A stretch of 55,940 nt of DNA, from positions 1-55,940 of the forward strand of contig JBKQIP010000151.1 in the NCBI GenBank assembly GCA_052148295.1, written 5' to 3'. Positions 40,180 through 46,907 of this stretch are shown in pieces (positions within the stretch are counted from its first letter, which is position 1; each line of letters opens with the position of its first letter). The translations under genes were made by a program, and so were the position numbers. A model generated the notes under the pieces. The model was not told where the DNA came from, searched no databases, and saw only the letters and a program-made list of their open reading frames with translations. Source of the stretch: Bog-473 sp052148295. GTDB taxonomy: Bacteria; Actinomycetota; Acidimicrobiia; Acidimicrobiales; RAAP-2.

Positions 40180-40217
40180 CTCGACCTTCGTGAGGGCACA
40201 TCTCCGGGCCGTGCCCG

Positions 40218-40223
40218 TAGAGT
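40218..40223 (+). promoter_or_regulatory. -10 element for leaderless glycosyltransferase gene
   Basis: TAGAGT, then 7 nt, then GTG 40231. Confidence 0.55.
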
Positions 40224-40230
40224 GCGGCGC

Positions 40231-41265
40231 GTGCCGGCTGCCGCCCTCCTCTCCTTCCGGTTGGGCGGCCGGGACGGGGTCTCGGTCGAGTCGGCCAAGT
40301 GGGCCGATGCGTTGCGCAGGCTGGGATGGACGGTGGCGACGGTGGCCGGTGACGGCCCGGTCGACACGGTGCTGCCGGGCTTGGCCATGGGGGCCCCCGA
40401 GCCGCCCACCCGGGGCGAGCTGTGCGACGCGCTGGCGCCCTTCGACCTGGTCGTCGTCGAGAACCTGTGCTCGCTACCCCTCAACCCCGCCGCCGCCTCG
40501 CTGGTGGCGGGGGTGCGCGCCGGCGAGCCGACCGTGCTGCACCACCACGACCTGCCCTGGCAGCGGCCCCAGCTGGCGCACCACTCCCCGCCGCCCGACG
40601 ATCCGGCCTGGGCCCACGTCACCATCAACGACCTGAGCCGCCGCCAGCTGGCCGCACGCGGCATCGCCGCCACCACCGTCTACAACCGGTTCGATCCCGA
40701 ACCCCGACCGGGGGATCGCCAGAGGGTCCGCCGGGAGCTCGGCCTGGCCGACGGGACCCCGCTCCTGCTGCAACCGACCCGGGCGCTGGCCCGCAAGAAC
40801 GTCGCCGGCGCCCTGGCCCTGGCCGCCGCCACCTCGGCCACCTACTGGCTGCTCGGCCCGGCCGAGGACGGCTACGGTCCCGAGCTGGCCCGGCTGGTGG
40901 CCCGGGCCCGCTGCCCGGTCGTGCTCGGCGCGGACGGCCTGTCCTGCAGCATCGCCGACGCCTACGCCGCCTGCGACGCCGTCGTGCTGCCCTCGAGCTG
41001 GGAGGGGTTCGGCAACCCGTCCATCGAGTCGGCCACCCACCGCCGGCCCCTGGCCATCGGGTCGTACCCGGTGGCCTCCGAACTCTCCGCCTTCGGCTTC
41101 CGGTGGTTCGACAGCGCCGTGCCCGCCCCCCTCTCGGCCTACCTGGCCCGCCCGGACCCGGACCTGGTGTCCCACAATCACCGCATCGCGGCCCGGCACT
41201 TCAACCTGGCCGATCTTCCCGACCGGCTGGAGCGGATCCTGCGCCGGCTGCTCCGGGCGGCCTGA
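40231..41265 (+). CDS. GT4-like glycosyltransferase
   Basis: 344 residues. The N-terminal half holds the acceptor domain (FRLGGRDGVSVESAKWADALRRLGW); LVVVENLCSLPLNPAAA and VLHHHDLPWQRPQL are conserved in several actinobacterial transferases. The C-terminal donor half has LLQPTRALARKNVAGAL (an RxxxKN motif) and VVLPSSWEGFGNPSIESA (E-x-F-G-x-P-x-x-E). The donor sugar is unknown; the divergent gmd suggests a deoxyhexose. GTG 40231 is supported by the -10 7 nt upstream. Confidence 0.82.
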   Translation: MPAAALLSFRLGGRDGVSVESAKWADALRRLGWTVATVAGDGPVDTVLPGLAMGAPEPPTRGELCDALAPFDLVVVENLCSLPLNPAAASLVAGVRAGEPTVLHHHDLPWQRPQLAHHSPPPDDPAWAHVTINDLSRRQLAARGIAATTVYNRFDPEPRPGDRQRVRRELGLADGTPLLLQPTRALARKNVAGALALAAATSATYWLLGPAEDGYGPELARLVARARCPVVLGADGLSCSIADAYAACDAVVLPSSWEGFGNPSIESATHRRPLAIGSYPVASELSAFGFRWFDSAVPAPLSAYLARPDPDLVSHNHRIAARHFNLADLPDRLERILRRLLRAA

Positions 41266-41292
41266 GCCGGCGCGGCACCGGGCCGGCGGCTG

Positions 41293-41302
41293 ACCGGCCG
41301 GT
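41293..41302. promoter_or_regulatory. palindrome overlapping the TetR-gene -10
   Basis: ACCGGCCGGT is a perfect 10-bp palindrome inside a near-palindromic TGACCGGCCGGTAA and shares its last base with the -10 TAACGT. A self-regulatory operator is plausible. Confidence 0.4.
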
Positions 41303-41307
41303 AACGT
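41302..41307 (+). promoter_or_regulatory. -10 element for leaderless TetR gene
   Basis: TAACGT, then 7 nt (which happen to contain GGAGG), then ATG 41315. Confidence 0.5.
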
Positions 41308-41314
41308 CGGAGGC

Positions 41315-41935
41315 ATGGACACGGCCCTCCAGTCGCCGAACCGCCGGCTCACCGCGGAACGGCGGCGGCGACAGCTCTTCTCGGTGGCCCTCGAGCTCTT
41401 CGCCCGGCGGGGCTACCGGGCCACCACCATGGACGACATCGCCGAGGCCGCCGGGGTCACCAAGCCTCTCGTCTACCAGCACTTCTCCAGCAAGCGGGCG
41501 CTCTATCTCGAGCTGGTCGACTCCATCGCCCAGGACCTGCTCCGGGCCGTCCGCCGCGGCGTGGCGCAGGCCCGCGGGCCCCGCCAGCAGGTGGAGATGG
41601 GATTCGCCGCCTACTTCCGCCTGGTCATCAGCCGGGAGGCCGAATTCCGCCTCCTCTACGGCCGGGACCACGCCGACGACCACGAGCTGGGCCGCGCCCT
41701 CCGGATGGTGGAGGACGCCATCGCCGAGGCCATCGACCCGCTGATCGACGCCGGCCTCGACGACGACCACCGCCGGCTGCTGGCCTACGCAGTGGTCGGC
41801 ATGGCCGAGGGGGCCAGCCGCCGCTTCATGGCGCAACGCCCGCCCGGGGGCGTCGCCGAGGAGGAGGCCCAACGGTTGGCGCAGCGCATGGCCGATCTGG
41901 CCTGGGCCGGATTGCGGTCGGTCCACCCGGATTGA
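41315..41935 (+). CDS. TetR/AcrR family transcriptional regulator
   Basis: 206 residues. The N-terminal HTH (about 15-60) is RRRQLFSVALELFARRGYRATTMDDIAEAAGVTKPLVYQHF, a textbook TetR domain (quoted as two motifs: FARRGYRATTMDDIAEAAG and VTKPLVYQHFSSKRALY). The C-terminal ligand domain resembles actinobacterial regulators of unknown ligand. Its stop overlaps the start of the GNAT gene, so the two are coupled. The palindrome at its promoter supports autoregulation. Confidence 0.9.
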   Translation: MDTALQSPNRRLTAERRRRQLFSVALELFARRGYRATTMDDIAEAAGVTKPLVYQHFSSKRALYLELVDSIAQDLLRAVRRGVAQARGPRQQVEMGFAAYFRLVISREAEFRLLYGRDHADDHELGRALRMVEDAIAEAIDPLIDAGLDDDHRRLLAYAVVGMAEGASRRFMAQRPPGGVAEEEAQRLAQRMADLAWAGLRSVHPD

Positions 41936-42459
41936 ACCTGACGCTGCGGGCGTTGGTGCGGGACGATTTCCCGTTGCTGGTCGAGTGGCTGGGCCGGCCT
42001 CACGTGGCCGAGTGGTGGGGCGCCCCGCTCGACCGGGACGGGGTGGAGGGCGAGTACGGCCCCTGCGTCGACCGCACCGATCCGACCGAGGTCTTCATCG
42101 CCTCGGAGGGGCCGGCCCCGTTGGGGCTGGTGCAGATCTACCGCCTGGCCGACCATCCGGACTATCAGCGCGCCGTCGGCGTGGTCGGCGGGGCGGGCAT
42201 CGACCTCTTCATCGGCGAAGCGGAGCGCTGCGGGGTCGGCGTGGGACCGCGCCTCATCGGGATGGCCCTCGGGCTGGTGTGGGAGCACTATCCCGACGTG
42301 GCCTGCGCCATGGCCGGCCCGAGCGTGCGGAACACCCGCTCGCATCGGGCCTTCGAGGCGGCCGGGTTCCACCAGGTCCGCCGGGTCAGCGTCCCCGGCG
42401 AGGTCGACGACGAGCTGGTCTTGGTCTGCCCGCGCCCGCGCCCTCCTACACCAGCGTGA
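41932..42459 (+). CDS. GNAT acetyltransferase, AAC(6')-like
   Basis: 175 residues. WLGRPHVAEWWG, GLVQIYRLADHPDYQ, GIDLFIGEAERCGVGVGPRLI (the acetyl-CoA loop, here with VGVGPR) and AFEAAGFHQVRRV follow the AAC(6')/IucA-type pattern. A drug or siderophore substrate is possible. TTG 41932 overlaps the TetR stop (TTGA), so translation is probably coupled; GTG 41956 is the alternative start. TTG starts are uncommon. Confidence 0.78.
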   Translation: MNLTLRALVRDDFPLLVEWLGRPHVAEWWGAPLDRDGVEGEYGPCVDRTDPTEVFIASEGPAPLGLVQIYRLADHPDYQRAVGVVGGAGIDLFIGEAERCGVGVGPRLIGMALGLVWEHYPDVACAMAGPSVRNTRSHRAFEAAGFHQVRRVSVPGEVDDELVLVCPRPRPPTPA

Positions 42460-42979
42460 TGAGCCTCCCGCACAGCTCCCAGAGCTCGGCGACGCAGGCG
42501 GCGTAGGCCTGGTCGTCCCGCCCGGCCGGGTCGATGACATCCTCGCCATCGGAGAGCGGGGCGTCGGACAGGCCGAGGGCGGCGACCCGTTGGCCCAGGC
42601 CCGGGGGCGGGGGCGGGAGCTCCCGGCACAGCCGGCGGATGGTGGCGGTGTGCGCGGCGGCGTGCGGGTACAGGCGGCGCACGAAGCGGACGTGGTCGGC
42701 CTCCATGACCACCACCAGGTCGGCCCGGACCAGATCGGCCTCGCCGACCTGGCGGCTGCGGTGGCCGGTGAACGTCGCCCCGGCCAGCTGGGGCAGCGCG
42801 GCGAGGGCGGTCCGGGTCCGCATCCCCATGGGTTGCCCGTCGATGCTGTGGGTCCCGGCGGTGACGACGTGCAGGTCCCCGGCAACACCGTCCCTTTGCT
42901 CGGCCAGGTACTCCAGCATGAACCCGGCCATGACGGAGCGGGCCGCGTTGCCGGTGCACAGCACCAGGAGCTCGGTCAC
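42446..42979 (-). CDS. low-molecular-weight protein tyrosine phosphatase family protein
   Basis: About 177 residues. The N terminus VTELLVLCTGNAARSVMA holds the CX5R phosphate loop (CTGNAAR-S). The C-terminal VIDPAGRDDQAY supplies the general-acid Asp-Pro. An actinobacterial LMWPTP-like or arsenate-reductase-like protein. GTG 42979 was chosen for its GAGG 5 nt upstream and because it avoids overlapping the next gene; the longer start at 43021 adds non-conserved residues. The last 14 nt overlap the convergent GNAT gene. Confidence 0.86.
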   Translation of the reverse strand: MTELLVLCTGNAARSVMAGFMLEYLAEQRDGVAGDLHVVTAGTHSIDGQPMGMRTRTALAALPQLAGATFTGHRSRQVGEADLVRADLVVVMEADHVRFVRRLYPHAAAHTATIRRLCRELPPPPPGLGQRVAALGLSDAPLSDGEDVIDPAGRDDQAYAACVAELWELCGRLITLV

Positions 42980-42986
42980 CGGCGCC

Positions 42987-44060
42987 TCACACGCAGGCCG
43001 GGGCGTCCACGTCGAGGGCATGCTGGGCGTGGCGCCCGGTGCTGGTCACGAACATGAGGTCGCCGCGCTCGGTGCGCTGGACGATCATGGACGCCACGAT
43101 GGCCATGACCACCCCGCCGAACGTCTCCCGGCGGGCGTCCCGGCGCAACTGGTCCAGCGAGTAGCCCTCCACCCCCCGGCGGCACAGGGCGTCGTGGTAG
43201 TGGGCCAGCAACGCGGGCTCGTGGGCTCTGCGGTCCTCCTCGCTGAGGCAGCCCCCGACGAAGTACGCCACGTCGGAGGACGCGGGGGCCCACGCCAGCG
43301 TCTGCCAATCGAGCACGACCGGACGCCGGACGCCCGGTTCGAACAGGAGGTTGTCGAGCCGGAAGTCTCCGTGGCCGGCCGTGCGCGGCCCGCCCCGACC
43401 GGCCAGCCAGGCCGGGAGGTTCCTCACGAACCACTCGCAGAGCGCCACGTGCTCGGGGGCCAGGCGCTCCCCGTACCGCTCCAAGAAGCCGGGCAGCAGG
43501 GAGGCCACCAGGGAGGCCAGGAAGGCGTCGGCCTCCGGCGAGGCGCGGTTGAGCCACGGCAGGGTGGCCAGGTCGGCCGCCTCCCAGCAGGGGGCGTGGA
43601 GGCCGGCCATCTCCTCGAGCACGGCCGCCGCCACGTCGGGGCCACAGGCCTCGATCTGGTCCCCCGGCCGGGCGCCGGCCACGTCGCCCAGTATGAGCGT
43701 GAACCACCCCGTCTCGGGGTCCACCTCGGCCAGGTACGACGGCGGCGTGCGGGAGGCGATACGCGCCGCCACCTCGCGGTAGAAGCGCACCTCTATCTCG
43801 TAGGCCCGGAGGGCGAGGCCGGTGGCCCGGCTCTGCGGGTCGGACGAGGCGAACTTGCCCACCACGCTGGCCGGGCCCGCACCGGGCACGTCGTAGGCGA
43901 GCGTCAGGCGGGCGGTGTCGGCCATCTGGCCCGTGCCGATGGCGGAGGCCGTCACGCCGACGACGTGCCCGCCGGCCAGGGCTCCCGCCCCGGTCAGCAC
44001 CGCCGTCATCCATTCCGGCGTGACGTCGCCGGCCGAGCGGACGTTGACCGGGTCACCCAT
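42987..44060 (-). CDS. APH/ecdysteroid-kinase-like phosphotransferase family protein
   Basis: 357 residues. GTGQMADTARLTLAY, VVGKFASSDPQSRATG (ATP-site Lys), TAGHGDFRLDNLLF (catalytic HGDxxxxN) and VVLDWQTLAWAPASSDVAYF (metal Asp) are clear. This is the actinobacterial phosphotransferase family often found in steroid, lipid or degradation loci; substrate unknown. It precedes the LMW phosphatase by 7 nt on the same strand, a kinase/phosphatase pair. A TAGAGT hexamer lies 9 nt before ATG 44060. Confidence 0.88.
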   Translation of the reverse strand: MGDPVNVRSAGDVTPEWMTAVLTGAGALAGGHVVGVTASAIGTGQMADTARLTLAYDVPGAGPASVVGKFASSDPQSRATGLALRAYEIEVRFYREVAARIASRTPPSYLAEVDPETGWFTLILGDVAGARPGDQIEACGPDVAAAVLEEMAGLHAPCWEAADLATLPWLNRASPEADAFLASLVASLLPGFLERYGERLAPEHVALCEWFVRNLPAWLAGRGGPRTAGHGDFRLDNLLFEPGVRRPVVLDWQTLAWAPASSDVAYFVGGCLSEEDRRAHEPALLAHYHDALCRRGVEGYSLDQLRRDARRETFGGVVMAIVASMIVQRTERGDLMFVTSTGRHAQHALDVDAPACV

Positions 44061-44069
44061 GGACCCGTG

Positions 44070-44075
44070 ACTCTA
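44070..44075 (-). promoter_or_regulatory. -10 element for the phosphotransferase gene
   Basis: TAGAGT on the minus strand, 9 nt before ATG 44060; the leader would be about 0-3 nt. Confidence 0.45.
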
Positions 44076-44109
44076 CGGGCCGCACCCTCCCGTGGGCGAC
44101 CCGGACGCG

Positions 44110-45324
44110 TCAGTTGATGTGCACGCCCGAGATGGCCCGGCTGATGACCAGGCGCTGGATCTCCGAGGTCCCCTCGAAGATGGTGTAGATCTTCGAGTCG
44201 CGGTGCCACTGCTCGACCGGGTTCTCCCGCACGTAGCCGTAGCCACCGAGGATCTGGATGGCCTGCTCGGTCACCCACACGGCGTTCTCACCGGCGTAGA
44301 GCTTGGACATGGAGCCCTCACCGTTCTCGAACCTCTTGCCGGTGCTGGCCATGTTGGCGGCGCGGTGCACCAGCAGGCGCGCCGCGTCGGTGTGCATCTT
44401 CATGTCGGCCAGCTTGAAGGCGATGGCCTGGTTCTCGACGATCGCCCGGCCGAACTGCTTGCGCTCGATGGCGTAGGCCAGTGCGTACTCGTAGGCCGCC
44501 CGCGCAATGCCCACGGCCTGCGCGCCGACGATGGGGCGCGAGGCCTCGAAGGTGGCCATGGCGGCCTGGGTGGAGGTCTTCTTGCCCTCGCGGGCCCGGG
44601 CCAGGCGCGCGTCGAGCTTCTCCTTGCCGCCCAGGAGGCAGCGCCCGGGCACCCGGCAATCGTCCAGCACGACCTCGGCCGTATGGGAGGCCCGGATGCC
44701 CATCTTCTTGAACTTCTGCCCCTGGGAGATGCCCGGCGTGCCCTCGGGCACCACGAACGACGCCTGGCCGCGGCTGCCCAGTTCGTGGTCGACCGACAGC
44801 ACGAGCACGTGTGTGTTGGCGATCCCGCCGTTGGTGATCCAGGTCTTGGTGCCGTTGAGCACCCACTCGTCCTTGGCCTCGTCGTAGACGGCGCGCGACG
44901 TGAGGGACGAGACGTCGGAGCCGGCATCGGGCTCGGACACGCCGAACGCGGCCAGCTTGATGTCCTCGGGCGTGCCGAAGCACTGCGGGATCCACTCGCC
45001 GATCTGTTCGGGCGTCCCGTTGGCGAAGATGCCGGCGACCGCCAGCGTCGACCCGAAGATGGCCAGGGCGATGCCGGCGTCACCCCAACTCATCTCCTCG
45101 TTGACCAGGCACATCAGGAGCCCGGTCGGGTCCGAGAAGGCCTGGGCCACGAAGTCGAAGGAGTACAGGCCGATTTTGGCCGCCTCCTCGATGATCGGCC
45201 ACGGGGTCTCCTCGCGTTCGTCCCACTCGGGGCCGGCGGGACGGACCACGCCTTCGGCGAATTCGTGGACCCATTTCTGGATCTGGATCTGATCCTCGTT
45301 CAGGTCGAGGGAGAAGTCGGACAT
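44110..45324 (-). CDS. acyl-CoA dehydrogenase family protein
   Basis: 404 residues. LAAFGVSEPDAGSDVSSLTS is the FAD/substrate loop, and VLNGTKTWITNGGIANTHV the second family signature. QFGRAIVENQAIAFKLADM and QILGGYGYVRENPVEQWHRDSKIYTIFEGTSEIQRL (read as two motifs, GGYGYVRENPVEQWHRD and YTIFEGTSEIQ) bring the Glu of the EGT loop, the usual catalytic base. It oxidises an acyl-CoA and passes electrons to EtfAB. ATG 45324 has GGAGG 7 nt upstream. A palindromic operator overlaps its predicted transcription start. Confidence 0.94.
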   Translation of the reverse strand: MSDFSLDLNEDQIQIQKWVHEFAEGVVRPAGPEWDEREETPWPIIEEAAKIGLYSFDFVAQAFSDPTGLLMCLVNEEMSWGDAGIALAIFGSTLAVAGIFANGTPEQIGEWIPQCFGTPEDIKLAAFGVSEPDAGSDVSSLTSRAVYDEAKDEWVLNGTKTWITNGGIANTHVLVLSVDHELGSRGQASFVVPEGTPGISQGQKFKKMGIRASHTAEVVLDDCRVPGRCLLGGKEKLDARLARAREGKKTSTQAAMATFEASRPIVGAQAVGIARAAYEYALAYAIERKQFGRAIVENQAIAFKLADMKMHTDAARLLVHRAANMASTGKRFENGEGSMSKLYAGENAVWVTEQAIQILGGYGYVRENPVEQWHRDSKIYTIFEGTSEIQRLVISRAISGVHIN

Positions 45325-45412
45325 GGTGAGGCCTCCTTGGGCCGGCCCGACACCTCGTCGGGTCCTCGTACGCGTTCGGTTGCGTCCCATGAGGGCGGGG
45401 CTGCCCCTTGCG

Positions 45413-45428
45413 GTTACTCAACAGTAAC
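45413..45428. promoter_or_regulatory. TetR-like operator palindrome of the acyl-CoA dehydrogenase gene
   Basis: GTTACTCAACAGTAAC: perfect 6-bp arms with a 4-bp spacer. It sits where a transcription start would be expected from the -10 TATCCT (minus strand, 45431-45436), so a repressor would block initiation. The TTACT...AGTAA shape is that of TetR-family sites. Confidence 0.55.
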
Positions 45429-45430
45429 TA

Positions 45431-45436
45431 AGGATA
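45431..45436 (-). promoter_or_regulatory. -10 element of the acyl-CoA dehydrogenase gene
   Basis: TATCCT on the minus strand, giving a leader of about 95-100 nt that ends with GGAGG before ATG 45324. Confidence 0.4.
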
Positions 45437-45489
45437 GGCTCAGGATCCAGTATTGCCGCCATCACCGCTCTGAACAGGGAGTTCGGGCG

Positions 45490-46887
45490 TCAACGGCGCA
45501 CGGCGGTGCCACCCGGCGTGTCCTCGACGGTCCAGCCCATGCCGGTCAGCTCGTCGCGGAGGGCGTCGGCGCGGGCGTAGTCGCGCGCCCCCCGGGCGGC
45601 GTCGCGTGCGGCGATCAGGCGGGCCGTCCCGTCGTCGACCTCGGCACCCTCGCCCCGGAGCGACAGGCCCAGAGCGGCGGCGAGGACGGCCGCGGTGCGG
45701 GCCAGGTGACGTCCGCCGCCCTCGTCGCCGGCATCGGCACTGGTGTGGGCCGCCGTGACCAGCTCGAAGATCCCCGCCAGGGCGCCGGGCGTGTCGAGAT
45801 CGTCGTCCATGCGGGCGCGGAAGGCCTCCAGCGCGTCCGGATCGAGGTCGGTGGCCGGCGCGTCCCCTTCGATCACGAAGCCCGAGGGCGTGTGCTCGAG
45901 CAGTTCGCCCACGGAGAAGCGGCGGGCCAGGGTGTCCAGTCGCTCGAGCGCCTTCTCGGCGTCGTCCACGGTCTCGGGCGTGACCTCGATCGGCGAGCGG
46001 TAGCGCGCCCGCAGGACCAGCAGGCGGTACGACCGCGGGTCGTGCCGCGCCAGGAAGTCCGGAAGGGTGGTGAAGTTGCCGAGCGACTTGGACATCTTCG
46101 TCCCGTCGACGGTGACCCAGCCGTTGTGCACCCAGTAACGGGAGAAGGCGCGGCCCTCGGCCACCGCCTGGGCGCGCTCGTTCTCGTGGTGGGGGAAGAT
46201 CAGGTCGATCCCGCCGCCGTGGAGGTCGAACCCCTCGCCGAGCAGGTCGAGCGACATGACCACGCACTCGGTGTGCCAGCCCGGCCGTCCGGGGCCCCAC
46301 GGGGACTCCCACGTGGGCTCGCCCGGCTTGGCCTTCTTCCAGAGCGCGAAGTCCAGGGGTGAGCGCTTCTCCTCGGTGCTCTCCACCCGGGCGCCCGCCC
46401 GCAGCGAGCTCAGGCTCTGCCGGGCCAGCAGCCCGTAGCCGTCGACCTGCTCCACGCTGAGATACACCCCGTCCGACGTCTCGTAGGCCGCGCCCCGCCC
46501 CACCAGGTCGGCCACCAGCCCGATCATGTCCTCCACGTAGTCGGTGGCGTGCGGGGTGTCGGTGGAGCGCAGGACGCCCAGCCCGTCCATGGCCTCGAAC
46601 CAGGCGCCCTCGTACTGGTCGACCACGCTCTGGGTGCTGCGGCCCTCGGCGTTGGCCCGCGCGATGATCTTGTCGTCGATGTCGGTGACGTTCGACACGT
46701 AGTGGACGTCCCAGCCGCTGAAGAGCAGGTAACGCCGGAGGATGTCGTAGGTCAGGTTGAAGCGACCGTGGCCGATGTGCGGGAGGTTGTCCACCGTCGG
46801 GCCGCACACGTACATCGACACCTCTCCGGGCGTGCGGGGCTCGAAGGGGCGCACGGTGCCGCTGGCGGTGTCGTGGAGGTGCAGCAT
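45490..46887 (-). CDS. cysS: cysteinyl-tRNA synthetase
   Basis: 465 residues, full length. MYVCGPTVDNLPHIGHGR has the first zinc Cys and the HIGH motif; HTECVVMSLDLLGEGFDLHGGGIDL and FPHHENERAQA hold the other zinc ligands; GTKMSKSLGN is the KMSKS loop, and the C-terminal anticodon-binding helices are present (ARDYARADALRDELTG). It loads tRNA-Cys. It is not the shorter mycothiol ligase MshC. It is divergent from valS with start codons 20 bp apart, and a TACCGT hexamer lies 6 nt before ATG 46887. Confidence 0.96.
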   Translation of the reverse strand: MLHLHDTASGTVRPFEPRTPGEVSMYVCGPTVDNLPHIGHGRFNLTYDILRRYLLFSGWDVHYVSNVTDIDDKIIARANAEGRSTQSVVDQYEGAWFEAMDGLGVLRSTDTPHATDYVEDMIGLVADLVGRGAAYETSDGVYLSVEQVDGYGLLARQSLSSLRAGARVESTEEKRSPLDFALWKKAKPGEPTWESPWGPGRPGWHTECVVMSLDLLGEGFDLHGGGIDLIFPHHENERAQAVAEGRAFSRYWVHNGWVTVDGTKMSKSLGNFTTLPDFLARHDPRSYRLLVLRARYRSPIEVTPETVDDAEKALERLDTLARRFSVGELLEHTPSGFVIEGDAPATDLDPDALEAFRARMDDDLDTPGALAGIFELVTAAHTSADAGDEGGGRHLARTAAVLAAALGLSLRGEGAEVDDGTARLIAARDAARGARDYARADALRDELTGMGWTVEDTPGGTAVRR

Positions 46888-46892
46888 CCGGG

Positions 46893-46899
46893 TACGGTA
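46893..46899. promoter_or_regulatory. shared bidirectional -10 for cysS and valS
   Basis: TACGGTA reads TACGGT forward (46893-46898, 9 nt before valS ATG) and TACCGT backward (46894-46899, 6 nt before cysS ATG). Both -10 elements occupy the same 7 bp. It is embedded in GGGTACGGTAACCC. Confidence 0.6.
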
Positions 46900-46907
46900 A
46901 CCCGATC

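Noticed and set aside
45490..46887. CysS-like gene as mycothiol ligase MshC
   Set aside because: The protein is 465 residues with an anticodon-binding C terminus and KMSKS, so it is a CysRS. MshC would be shorter and near the SCO1664 trio.
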